From NCBI RefSeq assembly GCF_964204865.1, contig NC_135251.1, positions 14,632,001 to 14,696,000 of the forward strand: 64,000 nt of DNA. The letters run 5' to 3'. How positions within the stretch are numbered: position 1 is the stretch's first letter; each line of letters starts with the position of its first letter. Source of the stretch: Styela clava. Its lineage: Eukaryota > Chordata > Ascidiacea > Stolidobranchia > Styelidae. A model generated the notes under the pieces. That model did no database searches and was not told where the DNA came from. It was given only the letters and a program-made list of their open reading frames with translations. Made by a program: the position numbers and the translations under genes. Below, piece by piece: positions 49,986 to 62,900 of the stretch.

Positions 49986-50019
49986 TTCTAAAATTGTTTT
50001 GAATGAAATCCCATTATAG

Positions 50020-50354
50020 GCGCGGCGGTGTGGCTCAACGGGCTAAGCGTTAGGAATACGCTCGCCACCGCACCTCTAATTACTCTGCGTGGGTTCGCAG
50101 GTTCGAATCCCATGCAGGGATGGTTATGTGCGAGAGGATTGCTGGACTCCTCGCCGTCGCTGGGTGGTTCACGTAACCGCTGGTCGGTTACGGCTTCCTC
50201 CACCACCAAGTCCATGCTTCCGCAAACAAACAATATAACTAATCCCATACCCGACTTGGAATGGTAACCGGACGAGAGGCCGTGGTTCGCCATATGGATA
50301 AGCCGTCTTATCGGCTTTCCTCTCCCCTGGGATAAATATGTAAATCCTATCCTA
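50020..50354 (+). repeat. Full-length tRNA-derived SINE, family 1
   Basis: A-box GTGTGGCTCAACGGGCTAAG, B-box GGTTCGAATCCC, and the family tail CCTCTCCCCTGGGATAAATA. It is nearly identical to the copy at 16588-16926, suggesting recent activity of the family. Confidence 0.9.
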
Positions 50355-51070
50355 GTATGGCACAGTTCTGCGATTCCAAAAATAAACCCCACATTAAAAG
50401 ACGTCAATTATGATACTGGTATATAACAGTGAATGTCCCCATTTTATGAGACAGTCTGGGCCTCCCTAATGGCAAACCGGCACTGCTCTAAAAAGGAGCG
50501 TAATAAAAAATTTCACCAGTGGATTCCTTGAAAAAAAATAATTATATTTACCTAAAGAAAAATTTTTGTAGCAAAAAAACACAATTTTGGTCATGTGACG
50601 ACCACTGCACGTCACAATTAATTTAGATTATTATTGAGACAAGCGCGGTGCTGTCGTGCCATATGCCCCTCGTTTGTGAGACCAAATGATGGGCATGTTG
50701 GAATTGGAGAACTGTGCCCTATTGCATTCCTCTATTGCCCGTATCTCTAACGGTTTTGTATCATGTGGATTCTTCGTTACGTTATAATTCCTGTTTTTAA
50801 GATTATTAAAGCGTATATCAATAAAGAAAATGCTTGAAAGTTTGAAACATTTTGGATTGCTGGATTGGCACCTCTATAAATAAAGCATTTAAGCTATTTT
50901 TAACTAGTTTCAAATCTGTAGCCTTCATGTTGACTTAATTATATTAGGGTAATTTAAAGAATTTTCTGGCTATAAATCCTGAAATGAACCTGTTTATTTA
51001 TATAACAGTAATTACACAATCTATCTGCTCTATTTTCATAGTAAATTATCAACATTTAGGGGATAAAATC
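50355..51070. other. Upstream region of the NOLC1-like gene
   Basis: AT-rich, presumably promoter and 5' UTR. The reading frame of NOLC1 stays open upstream to an ATG at 50984, but the added residues ([12 protein letters not shown]...) are AT-driven hydrophobic sequence unlike the family, so they are treated as leader. Confidence 0.5.
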
Positions 51071-52330
51071 ATGGATGTATTAGATTCAGAACTTGACTCG
51101 TTTGTGCACAGATATTTGATCCAACGTAATTTGGTAAAGCTTGCAAAGCAGTTCGGTGATGAATCAAAATCTAAGCCTGCTGATGTCAAAAAAGCAACTG
51201 TTACAGATTTTTATCAAACATGGATTGATAAAAGACGGGGCGTTGTGTCTGAATCTAAATTGTCACCGGCTCCAAAGCAAACTAAGACAAAGATTAAAAA
51301 GTCTAATGCAGTACCAGCTAATAAGAGTAGTGACTCAACATCAAAATCTAATAATTCTGCTGCTAAACAAAATGTCAATGGAAATAAATCTTCATCAAGC
51401 TCTGAAGAATCCTCATCAGATGATGAAGAAGAAGAAAAAGTTGATGTAATAAAAGACAAAACTGTATCTAACGGCAAAGCTTCTAATGCTAAAGATTCTT
51501 CGAGTTCTGAAGAATCCAGCTCCGGCGATTCTTCATCTGATGAAGAAGAGGATGCAAAGGAAGCTGTTGCGAAAGAATCTGTTGCACAATTGAAAAATAA
51601 TGTAGATTTAAAGGCTAATAAATCAACTGCGAAACAAAATCACGATAATGGAAAATCTTCATCCAGCTCTGAAGAATCTTCATCAGAGGAAGAAGAAGAA
51701 AAAGTTGATACCAAAGATTCAAAAGCTGTATTAACTACCAAAGCTGATGATTCATCTTCAAGCTCGGAGGAATCTAGTTCTGAAGATGAAGAAGACAGTG
51801 CTCCTCCGAAGAAGATAGCTAAGATAGATGCAGATATTGTAACGAAATTGAATAGCTCTGCATCAAAAAAGAAAATGGCAAAACAGGAATCCTCCTCATC
51901 AAGCTCAGAAGAATCTTCTGAGGAAGAGGACGATTCATCAAAAAAAGTCACAAAAAAGGATGTCAATAATAATAATAAAACTGCTGAATTGAAACAGATT
52001 ATGCCTGCGGACTCTTATTTTAACGGGACCCCAAAAACCCCACTCCAAAACAATATAAATACTTCGAAGTCGAGCGGTAAAAAATCTAATAAATCGACTC
52101 CTAACACACCATTTAGGAGAGTTAAGGATGAAGATTTTGAAATTGATCATAAATTTTCAGATAATTCATTTGGCTCTAAAAGAGATTCATGGGGTGAGGC
52201 AGCTCATAATATTCTTAAACATACAAAGGGTAAAAGCTTTCGACGAGAGAAAACTAAAATGAAACGTGGACATTATAGAGGAGGTTCGATCAACATGGAA
52301 GTTTGTTCGATACAATTTGACAGCGATTGA
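51071..52330 (+). CDS. NOLC1: NOLC1/Nopp140-like nucleolar phosphoprotein, intronless coding region
   Basis: A single frame of 419 residues. An N-terminal LisH-like segment (about 5-37: [20 protein letters not shown]) is followed by alternating Lys-rich spacers and five acidic serine blocks of [15 protein letters not shown] type (about 105-122, 142-162, 195-211, 227-243, 272-290), consensus CK2 sites. The C-terminus is the SRP40/Nopp140 domain: [20 protein letters not shown], then [20 protein letters not shown] and SIQFDSD. Nopp140 shuttles between nucleolus and Cajal bodies as a chaperone of snoRNPs. It is shorter than the vertebrate protein (about 700). No intron interrupts the frame although neighbouring genes have many. 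Confidence 0.93.
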   Translation: MDVLDSELDSFVHRYLIQRNLVKLAKQFGDESKSKPADVKKATVTDFYQTWIDKRRGVVSESKLSPAPKQTKTKIKKSNAVPANKSSDSTSKSNNSAAKQNVNGNKSSSSSEESSSDDEEEEKVDVIKDKTVSNGKASNAKDSSSSEESSSGDSSSDEEEDAKEAVAKESVAQLKNNVDLKANKSTAKQNHDNGKSSSSSEESSSEEEEEKVDTKDSKAVLTTKADDSSSSSEESSSEDEEDSAPPKKIAKIDADIVTKLNSSASKKKMAKQESSSSSSEESSEEEDDSSKKVTKKDVNNNNKTAELKQIMPADSYFNGTPKTPLQNNINTSKSSGKKSNKSTPNTPFRRVKDEDFEIDHKFSDNSFGSKRDSWGEAAHNILKHTKGKSFRREKTKMKRGHYRGGSINMEVCSIQFDSD

Positions 52331-53912
52331 TGTATTCGTTTCCAGAAGAATTGCTTTGCCTTTGAATAATAATTGTGGTGATTCTAAAGATTGGATATAC
52401 ACATATCGATTTGTGTGGTGCTCTTGGATTTCGAACAGACCTATGTGTCTATTATCACATTTCAGTCTCAGTTTTATTTTTAAATTTCCCAAATCAGGCT
52501 CTAACCAAACTCTGCCGAGATGTCATAAAACTAATAAGAATTAGGTATGGATTTTTGTTGGAAGTATTCAAAAAGGAGAAAACTTGTTTATTGTATAGAT
52601 AAGCAATGATTTTTTTCTGGTCGAATATATTGCATTTTTATTCAAATGCCACTTTTTTTATTATGGATACGAGCCTTTGCTTTCTATGGTGCACTTGTAT
52701 CTTTGCAATCTTTATTTGGTGGAAATTTACTGCAGACACTGTTATGTATTCTGTAAGGCTATCAACTTGAATTGTAATTATTATTTGTTAGAATTCCGGT
52801 CATAAAATATGATGGTTGCCAATTGCCATGCATTCATAAATATTCTGGTTCTTATAGGAAAGCATTTATAAACTATTGATAGACAGTTTACAGGCATTGA
52901 AGTAAATTGTGAATGGTTTGTTAATGTTTTATTATGAGTACCAATTTTATTTGGTGATCTGTGTTATTTATGGTTGTGCAGCTTCTCGTTGGTAAAATCC
53001 AGGGCTGAGGAGTTGCTTTCAAATTACAATGGCGCCAGCTCAGAAGTCACAGCATATACAAACCGAGGCCTCAGCCCTGAACCAGTGCTTAATTATTTTG
53101 CTCCTGGCTTCATGGCCATAACGAAAGAAACACTAGCCCAAATGCAGTTTTGGATTAGTGGAACTAAAAGAATCTTGAAAAATGCTGTCTGCCATTTTTA
53201 TGTCATCTTGTCTAGTTGTCATATTCGTCAGTATCCTGAAAATGCTAACAAATTAAAATGTGTTTTTATTTCGAGATTTGAAAAAATTCATCTGTTTTCT
53301 AGAATAAAAATGATGTAACAAATCTTGATTGAATTTGGTTTTAGTTGAAGTAATTTTCACATACAGGATATTCATAAAGTTCTAAAATTGCGAATGGAAT
53401 TTATTGATTTCATTTTCATGTATAGTTTATTGGTCTCTATAGGTTTATCCAATGGATAAAAAAAACTTTAATAATCACTGATTAAAATAAAACAAATCTG
53501 GTTAAAAATTGAAATACATCAGATTCAGAACTTACCGTATCTCGATAAAAAAAATTAAAATTGTAACAGGACTTCATGAACACCCTGTATATTCTGATTA
53601 GTGAATTGTTTTGTGGTTATGGGTTTAAATATTTCTGATATGAATTATGTAGGTATGAGGAAATGTAATCATTCTGATTTGGACATTATTGATTCAGCTA
53701 GATAGCTTGAACTTTTTTTTTGACATTTTTTTCATTCTTTCCCATGGTGAATCTTGATTTACTTACACTATGCCTGCAAGTTCGTGAGGAAAAACTTTTT
53801 TGAACTGTATAGATGAGTTCGATAATGCCCATTCATAAATTCTGCCATTTTTCATTTAGTCTATGCTCAAATTTATTCTTGAATATATTACATACCGTAA
53901 TTGCTAATCGCA
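52331..53912. other. NOLC1 3' flank and CDC16 upstream region
   Basis: No gene was recognised. A small hairpin (AGGGCTGAGG at 53001, CCTCAGCCCT ending near 53078) may be a tiny MITE remnant. The frame at 52974-53318 has no family motif. The CDC16 promoter should lie at the right end. Confidence 0.4.
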
Positions 53913-56900
53913 ATGTTCGAGGAATCAAGCGGACAGACGATGGAGGATTTTGAAACCAACCCTGAGTTGATCAATAGGCTACGAGCGCTAGTTCGCCAAT
54001 ATAGAGAAAAGGTAATATTTGCATTTGCTAATATTAATCTGGAAAAAAGGTGGCTTCGCTTGACAAGCAGGTTAAGTTGCAGATGTTATGAAGTCATCAT
54101 TGAAACAAGTCTTAACCCAATCTTACTTGGATAGCAATAGGAAAACTTGGTTTTTATAACAGCTATCATCGTTAAGTTTAATGCTTTAACCACTTGGTCA
54201 TACATCCATATTAGCTTTTTCTATGATTTATTTAGTTTTCATTGCTTTCTATTGAAACCTTTCATATCAGAGGTATGCAACCTGCGGGCCAAATGCGCCT
54301 CACAAAGAAAAATTGTGCGGCCCGCAGAGAATTGCTAAATTTTAATGGTGTGCAGCTGCGAAACGAGTATTTAATTTAGTTAAATCCGTTAGTTAAATTA
54401 AATCTGTGCGAGTAATTTCAATGCCTTTACGTTACAAAGGGTATGCCTGTGTCCAATTTATTATGTATGCTTATTAAAGCTAGATTGTGTGAAGCGAACA
54501 GCGCGGTGCGGCCCGTTGTTTCACTTAATTATTTGTATCTGGCCCTCCTGTATTAAAGGTTGCACAGCACACCCCTGTTTTATATCATATTATTGAGAAA
54601 AGCTTTTGTGTATATTTCAGAGACACTATCAGACTGCTTTATTTTGGGCAGACAAAGTTGCTTCGTTATCGAAATGTAAGTAATTATATACAGTTTTATT
54701 CTTTCACGTCATCAGTTTTGGGTTGTATAGCAAACCTAACACATATTATAAAAAAAAATTCTATTCTATCTCCAGATGAAATACAAGATATTTATAACCT
54801 TGCACAATGCATGTATTCCGTTGGCGAATACGAAAGAGCTGCTTTGTTTATTAAAGGAAAAAGATTACATGAAAAGCACTCAGCATTCAGGTATAATTAT
54901 TCCATATAAGACTTCCAGCACCGCTGATTGTCTATTTGAAAGTTAAATGTCAGTCTGTGTGTAAGACTATATAGCCTACCTGGAACCATCACATAATTAT
55001 TTTTATGATACTCATTTATTAACCCAAACTATCAAATTTGACAATTATTTTTGAGCGAAAACTTCATTAAGTTTGTGCAGGTGATTAGCTATTAGTAATC
55101 ACAATGACTTTCTTCCAGATATCTTGCTGCAAAATGTTATGCGGAAGCAAAAGAATGGCAATTAGCTCTCGATTTATTGGAAGATGCAACATTTCAAGTC
55201 ATTCCTAGGAAACTACATATGGAGACTGAAGATGTTCCTGGAATACCAACTAACAAGGTTTATTTTTCAGTCATCCCTTTCTGAGTAGATTTCTGGCTCG
55301 GTGGTGTGGTGCATCGTGCTAAGCATTAAGAATACGCTCGCCACTGCACAGCTGATTATCGTGCAAGTGTTCGCACTTTGCAGGTTCAAATCCCCTGGAA
55401 ATAATTATTTGCGAGAGGATTGCTGGGCTCCTCGCCATTGTAGAATGGTTCAAGTAACCCCTGTCGGTTCCCGCTTCCTCCACCATCAAGTCCATGTATC
55501 TAAAAAAATAAATGGCCAACCACTAATCCCATACCCGACATGGACTGGTACGGTAACCAGAGGAGAGGCCGTGGTTCGTCGTCAAGTTATAACTATATTC
55601 TGTCTGATCGAGATATATTATATCATCATTGTGTATTTAGGAAATGAAAGCATCAATTTTGCTACTGAAAGGAGATATATATGAAGCTAAAGACACAAGA
55701 CAATATGCTGCTCAATGCTATGAGGTAATTCCTCATACATTTGTTTGAAAATCAATATCTCTAATTATTTTTCCAAAAACTCTGGAGATTTGGGACAAAA
55801 CTTTTAATTTTTGAGTCTTTGTGTTGGTTTAAAGGGTGGAGATATCTGGTTCCAACTCTATCCAGCAAACCTATGGTAAAGTATGTTTGGTAAACGAGGC
55901 TTGAAATAGTTCAGGTCCTTCCTGAAATAGCACCCGATTCTGTACGAGTAGCTAGCTGACTGTACAAATCCTTATACAGAATGGTGTTTTTTATCAGCCA
56001 TCCTCAGAGATTGATATGATGCGATAGACCGATAGTATTTCATAATCATGGGTTTGGATACATATTTTACTCTCATAAATCTTTTTTTTATTAAAAAAGG
56101 AAGCTCTTCTGGTCGATGTGTTCTGCTATGAAGCATATGATCGAATCATCGCCCACCATCTTTTATTTCCTTCTGGAGAACAAGAACTACTCGAGTCACT
56201 ACCACTTAATGACCAATGTAAATCAGAAGAAGAAAGACAGCTCGTTTCATTCCTTTATGGAACTAAAATTAGGAAGGTTGTATTTTTGATAAATTGGGTA
56301 GGCAATGTCGAACTGTAGCGTTGATAGAACTACTAGAAATTTTTGTGGCTCCAGCTTCTAACCATATATTTGATTTTTCATTTTTATAATTTCATAATAC
56401 TTCATATAAATAACAAAATCATATTAAAAATGTGTAATTACCGTAAAAGTTCATTCAGAATTTTTAAATCTAAAGGCCCTAATATCATAGTTTTGTGTCC
56501 CACTGCCATGCTACTGCATTTAGGCTGATGTTTAATGGTAGTGATCATATCAGAGATACCGGTTCTTCCTACCACTAAATTGTTGCCCATTTCATATCAG
56601 TGGCTGCTTGTAAAGGGCCTTATTTTATAAAAATGATCTTAATATGTGCCGCCAGATACATAGTTGTGATGGGATTCATTTTTCTAGGAATGTATCAAGA
56701 ATTATTTGTACAACGCACGCTCGAACCCCATTCAATTTAATTTACCCCTTTAATGATTTTTATGCTGCTTGTTAATATTCCTAGCCCTTTTTAAAGATTT
56801 GAATACTAACATATTAGTACTGTACAACTTGATGATATTTTATGCCTTTATGACTGTATCTCACAATATTATATCGAGCTAGGTAATGGTTTATCTATGT

Positions 56901-59900
56901 TTGCACAAGTTAATAGTAGCATACTTCATTCCTTAAACATTCTGTTTTATTTTAGTATGACAAACCCACAGACTTCAAAGTTCCAAAACCTCTTGATAAT
57001 CTTCATGAAAATTTAGAAGTTGCAACATCGATTGCAGAACGACTTTATTATAATTCTGAATTCAAAACAGGATATAAATTTACTTCAGGGTAAGTTCAAT
57101 ATTAAATTTTTATTGAGATATTTATAATTTGCTTACATATATAGACCAGTTTTCAAACTGGTTCAAATTGTGTTAAGGCAATTGAGTGAGGTCTAAATTT
57201 TGCTGCCATACAGATAAACTATAAAGTTGACACTTGCTGAGAAGCTTGGTAGTAGAAGCCACTTGTAACAATTTGCAAGTTGATTTTCTAGTATAATGTT
57301 TGATGGTGATACTTGTCATTATTATCAAATGTTTTTACATCACATATGAATGCAAGAGTGACTGAAACTCATATTCTCCTTTATGCTTATGTGTCAAGGT
57401 ATTTTCTCTTCAAAGCCAGAAAGCTATCTGACAACTGCGATGTCGCAATGGCAGTTTTACAATGCCACGTTATGTCGTACATCCTGAACTACATGAGGAT
57501 TAAGTAAAGTAAAAGAACAATTAGGAGGATTTACTCTTCAATTTATATTTGGGTACAAAACAATCGCAGCATATTTTGGCCTCTTTTATGGAACAACAGT
57601 GTGCTGCGTAACACAGTTTGTGAATATCTGATCAAGGCCAGTCAGTTATATAGGATTGTCTATCCGAAATTTTATGTAGCAGTAAGAAAACCTATCATTT
57701 TTATTGGTGATTTTTGTATTATTATTTTCTCTTTATATCAGAATACTGAGGACTGATCCATATCATACTGAATGTTTACCTCTTCATATTGCTTTTCTTG
57801 TTGTGTTAAGAAAATCAAATGAACTTTTTTATCTCTCCCACAAACTTGTCAAAAGATATCCAGAGAAAGCAGTAAGTATTATGATATTGATCTTTGAATT
57901 GTATTAATGAAAATATATCTTATAGAGTTGATCTTTCCAATCATCATTTGGCTTACAAACCAACTGTTTAACTTTTATGTAAGCATGATTTATCATGACA
58001 TACTATTTTTCCACATTTTTATTTTGCTAGTACTTCATAAAAATAACAAAATCAAAAATAATTTGTATAATTTTAAAATTTAAAAACCCTTATATCATGG
58101 TTACACGTTTCACCACCACGAAACTACATTCATTCTGGGTTTCATGATATTGGGCATATCAAAAAACATCAATCACTATGGTCAGCGATAAATTTTTATT
58201 TATCGATAACTGGCTGGTGAACATTAATCATATGTTCTGGTGATTCATTCCGTCTTTTGTCTCTTTTTTTCTTGTTACATTATTGAAAAACTTTGTGTTT
58301 TATGTAGATTTCCTGGTATTCAGTTGGATGCTACTATCTCCTGCAACCTAAAAAACAAGAATTAACGAGGAGATATTTATTGAAAGCTACACTCATTGAT
58401 AAGGTAAAGTATAGCCCGAACCCGAAGCATAGAAGCCTATTTGTTGACATTAACTTTTCCAACATGAAGTTGACCTTTGGACTGTTATGGCTAAACTATT
58501 GTTAAAATCACCATTAATCAAAAATATTGGCCAATTGCTTTAAATTTTTAAAGATGGATATTTTCCAGAGGGCTTTTACCTCTTACTTTAATATTTTATC
58601 AAATTTTCTCGGAGTTTAGTTGCTTTTGATAAATGAAGTCACTCAACTTTCGTTTGATTGATTTTGAGTCTGCAGGATTTATAAACAAGGTTTGCATACA
58701 TACGAGTGGTTAACTGGTAACAAACTTTTTCTCTTTGTGTCCATATTTGTTTATGGTTGTCTGAAAGTTCAAGAATTCCAGTCATTATGATAGCCATAGA
58801 ATGGTGGTTTCCAAAGTTGATTGGCCGTGGGCCGAAATTAGAAGCGGAAAGATATTTGCGGGCCGGGAGAGGGGAGCCCCCACAAGGGCCCGATACCGGT
58901 TTGTATATTTAAGATACCGGTACAATTGATTTGTTACCATTTGACGATAACAAGAACGCAAAAAAAAGTGTTAAACTATTTTACTCAAGTTCGACGGGCC
59001 ATATTGAATTGTTACCGTACGGTCAAGTTTGACGTGCCGTAATTGGCCCGCGGGCCACGGTTTGGGAACTACTGAGATAAACAATTACCATTGACTTACT
59101 CATTGACTTGTTTGTTTCAGATGTTCGGCCCTGCTTGGCTTGCACTTGGACATTCATTTGCATTGGAAGGAGAACATGATCAAGCTATGGCTGCTTATTT
59201 TACTGCTACACAGCTTATGAGAGGGTAATTTAAAGTCGAATTTACGTTTTTGTTTTATATGCAAGCTTGTACAATTTGATTTAGTATTTTTTCCTGTATT
59301 CAGTCGATGCTTTTTATAGATAAGAGTTGTGTAAGTTCGGTCCTCATGGAGGGTAAATTCTCGGATAATAGACTGATTAATCTCTTAACTTTGAATTGTA
59401 TGTGGACCCAAGCTTAAAAAGCAATTGTACTCAGTCAAGCTTAGTCAAATATCTTTTTTTCTGAAATTCCGACCCTGTGCTATATCGTAACAATAGAAGG
59501 TCAAGCGACTGAAATTTTGGAATCAAAGTTTAAACTTCTAAAGATACAAATTCACATTGAAAAGATAGATTTTATTATTTGTATGAAGTATTAGAAAATT
59601 ATATATGTGAGAAAAGAATGAGATGATTAAGAGGCAGGGCTATTAAAATTGTCAGTAGCTTTGGCACTATCTATTATGGAAAACTTGGCTCTAGCGACAA
59701 TGAAACGTCATTTCTCCAGCTTGGGATTCCCATCCCTGGTGCTGTATGTGGGAGAGCAGATCTTGTTTGAAGATCTAGCTTTCGGGTGTGGCACCTTGTC
59801 TTCGAATGCATATTGTTCCATATTTTCTGAACTACCAAAAAATGTAACTGAAACTTATTTTTTAGATCTCATCTTCCATATTTATACAGTGGAATTGAAT

Positions 59901-62900
59901 ACAGTGTGACAAACAACCTAACATTAACAGATAAATTTTTCGATGTTGCTTTATTTATTTGTCCTGATGATCCTCATACCTTACATGAAATAGGAGTTGC
60001 CAACTACACTTTAAATAAGTATGTATTAAAGTTTTATCAACTTTTTATGTCTTATAATGGGACTTCAATAGATTCATATAATGGAATTGTCAGGTGCTGT
60101 GTCTGTGTGTCAGTTGATTAATAATTAGGAGTAATCAACCTAAATGGATGTTTTTCCTGGATATCGACTTCTCAATTTATTTCCGTAACACTGGCTACAA
60201 AGCAAGATGTCAATTGTGATGTAACAAGTGAGATTTTAGTGACCACTCAAGGTAGTTTTTTAGGCATGGTAGTAAAAATTAACTTGTTTTTGTGATTTTG
60301 CTAGCTATTTATCAGTTTTTAGTCTTGTTTCCGAAATTTGGGTATGAATCAAATAATTCAATGGCCAAGTTAGTCTTCTGATGAATCAAAAATTGGTCCT
60401 ACAAAGCTGTGATAGGCTACACTGAAAATTAGCTATCAGTACTTCCACACGGCAGGTGATTAAATATTTTGAATCGAAATGATGTAGTAATCTAGTTTGT
60501 AAGCGCCAACTCGCAAAAAAACTCGAAATGAACGTAAAAATAAGTTTGCAATGGTAAGTATAGGAAAAAGTTTTATGGGGTCGAGGGCCGTGAGAACGTT
60601 CGGTGATAATATTTTTTAAAATATGCTCAAATCTTTTTTTTACAGATATCCTGCCGCCTTGAAATATTTTAACAAAGCATTGGAAGTTTTGAAGGAAAAT
60701 GAAGGAGAAACAATATCAGAGGAATGGGAAGCTTTATTAAACAATTTGGCCCATGTACACAGGTACGAAAGAAAATATCTAGAATGGTTTATCGCTGCAT
60801 CAATGTGTTCTCCACATATTCATGGAGAATCTAGATCAGGGTTTCTTAAACTGGGCCCTCAGTCTTGGCCCAATCTGGGGGGCACTGAGCAGTCCTCAGA
60901 GGAACACAATCAAAATCCTTTCTCAATTGCCATTTGTGATAACTTAATTAATCAAAAGTAAATTGAACGTGACGTGTTAAATTTCTGACTGTAATGCATT
61001 TTTTTTTCACCTTTGTTTGTTGACCTATCACTACGTGGCGAATAAAATAACTGCTGGAAATCCGTTAAAAGCAAAACTAGGTATTTTTATAGAAGTGCAG
61101 GGGTCACGAGTGATGCCAATCATTAAAAGAAAGTCACAAATCATGGAAGTTTGAGAACCACTGAATTATTCGATGGATTCGCCAATGGATATTCGAGATG
61201 GGTTTCAAATTAAGTTTCAAAATTTCAATTTCAAATATTCACCCAGGAAAATGAAGAACTACCAACTTGCATTGAAATATCATCAACAAGCGTTGATATT
61301 AGCTCCACAATCTGCACAAACCTATTCCAGTATCGGATTCGTTCTTAGTTTTATGGGAAGATACAGTGAAGCTTTGGAATATCTCCATAAGGTAGGATGA
61401 GAGTGTGCTGAAATGGTCAGACTTATGATGGTGGTAATCAGAGTCATAATTTAAGTTTTTGTGGTAAAAATTTGGCTTTCTTGTGGTTATGAGTTGAAGT
61501 TGGGGGGGAATTTTCTTCCGTTTTTAGTAGGCCTCGACCGATACTGCCTTTTTGAGCCGATACCGATAGTTTTTTAAAACTAGGCCGATAAGCCGTTACC
61601 GATGTTTCCTCACCTACAAATATGGCTACAAGTAACAAGCAACACTCTGAGAATATTGTGTTTTTCTTGCAAAAGAATTGAAATGTTGAACTCATGCAAT
61701 TGTGTGTGTGGCAAGAAAGAACACTTATTGTAAATTTGTAAGGGCAGGAAGCTTATGAATCTCAATAGCTCCAGTTCAACATTCTCAGATGTAGTTGAGC
61801 AGAGTTTTTCTGCATTGGCTCCAATCATACTTGCTCTTGTGTTTTGCTTTGAGATGGCTCTACAAATTATACCCATCTTTTTTTTTTAAATCGGCGGAAC
61901 CTTTCGACTTAATAATGGCATATTTTACAAATTAAGCCATAATTATGGCACACGAAGTATTCCCATACTTTTCTCTTACCGCTAGAACCAACCCTCTACA
62001 ACATATCAATACAAAAAGTTAAATCGCGCCTTGAACGACAAAAGCGCAAGGAAAATCCAAGGCCGTGGAAAGTGGAAACGTCGAGAATTCTTTATTAATC
62101 AACGTATATTATTTGACTCAAATAAGTGGCTCACGCGTTTCTCTTGCTTCAATTTGCAAGCCACCACGCTCGCAAACTCGCTTACGAAGTGTTAAATCCC
62201 GTGCCATACGTCCGTTTTTGGATAAGAGAGAGACAGTCCAGAGCCGCCTTTTGATAAGAGAGAAATAAAAGTAACCAAGAAAAAGAGTATTAGGCAGAAC
62301 CGTTCTCAATTAAACAAGCGATAAAACTGCTTTCCCGGCGAAATTTGGACACTTTGGCAGTCACGTGATTGGCCGATATATATCGGTAAAATTAGCCGAT
62401 ACCGATAGTTCGAAATTTGTGAAAAACATGGCCGATATATCGGTCGGGCCCTAGTTTTTAGTCAGATGGAATGTCGAAGTCGTTTACAAATAACTGGTGC
62501 TGATTTTTTGGCGCTCCAGAACTGTGTGTACCAATATGGGGGTAACTAATTTTGTTCGCCTACTTTCATCAAGTTGTTTGAAGGGACTGAAACCTATGGG
62601 CAGGGGGTATATTCACTTGGCCAACACAAACGGTCTTGAATTTATAATAAAACTAAAATAAGGAAAATCGGAATAAAATTATGGCCTGACCCTAACCTGG
62701 TACACACACTACGGAAGTATCGATTTTTTTACTCTGTAGCGCTGGTCTTAAATGCCCTGTTGGTGTCAGGGCTAAGGGAGCGAATAAATTTACCATAGAC
62801 TCCTGACTCCAAATTGATGAAAATTTATGACTACAATAATTTTGACTGAGAAAATCAAATTTTGATAATAAAAACTTTTACATATGCAAAAGTAGCAACT

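Noticed and set aside
50028-50130. Functional tRNA gene
   Set aside because: A and B boxes are present but no cloverleaf with an acceptor stem is evident, and the sequence continues into a SINE body.
50984-51070. In-frame N-terminal extension of NOLC1 with a hydrophobic stretch
   Set aside because: It would place a signal-like segment before a nucleolar LisH protein; it looks like AT-rich leader that happens to lack stops.
51214-51966. Minus-strand serine/glutamate-rich frames
   Set aside because: They are the antisense of the acidic serine blocks of NOLC1, with no independent support.
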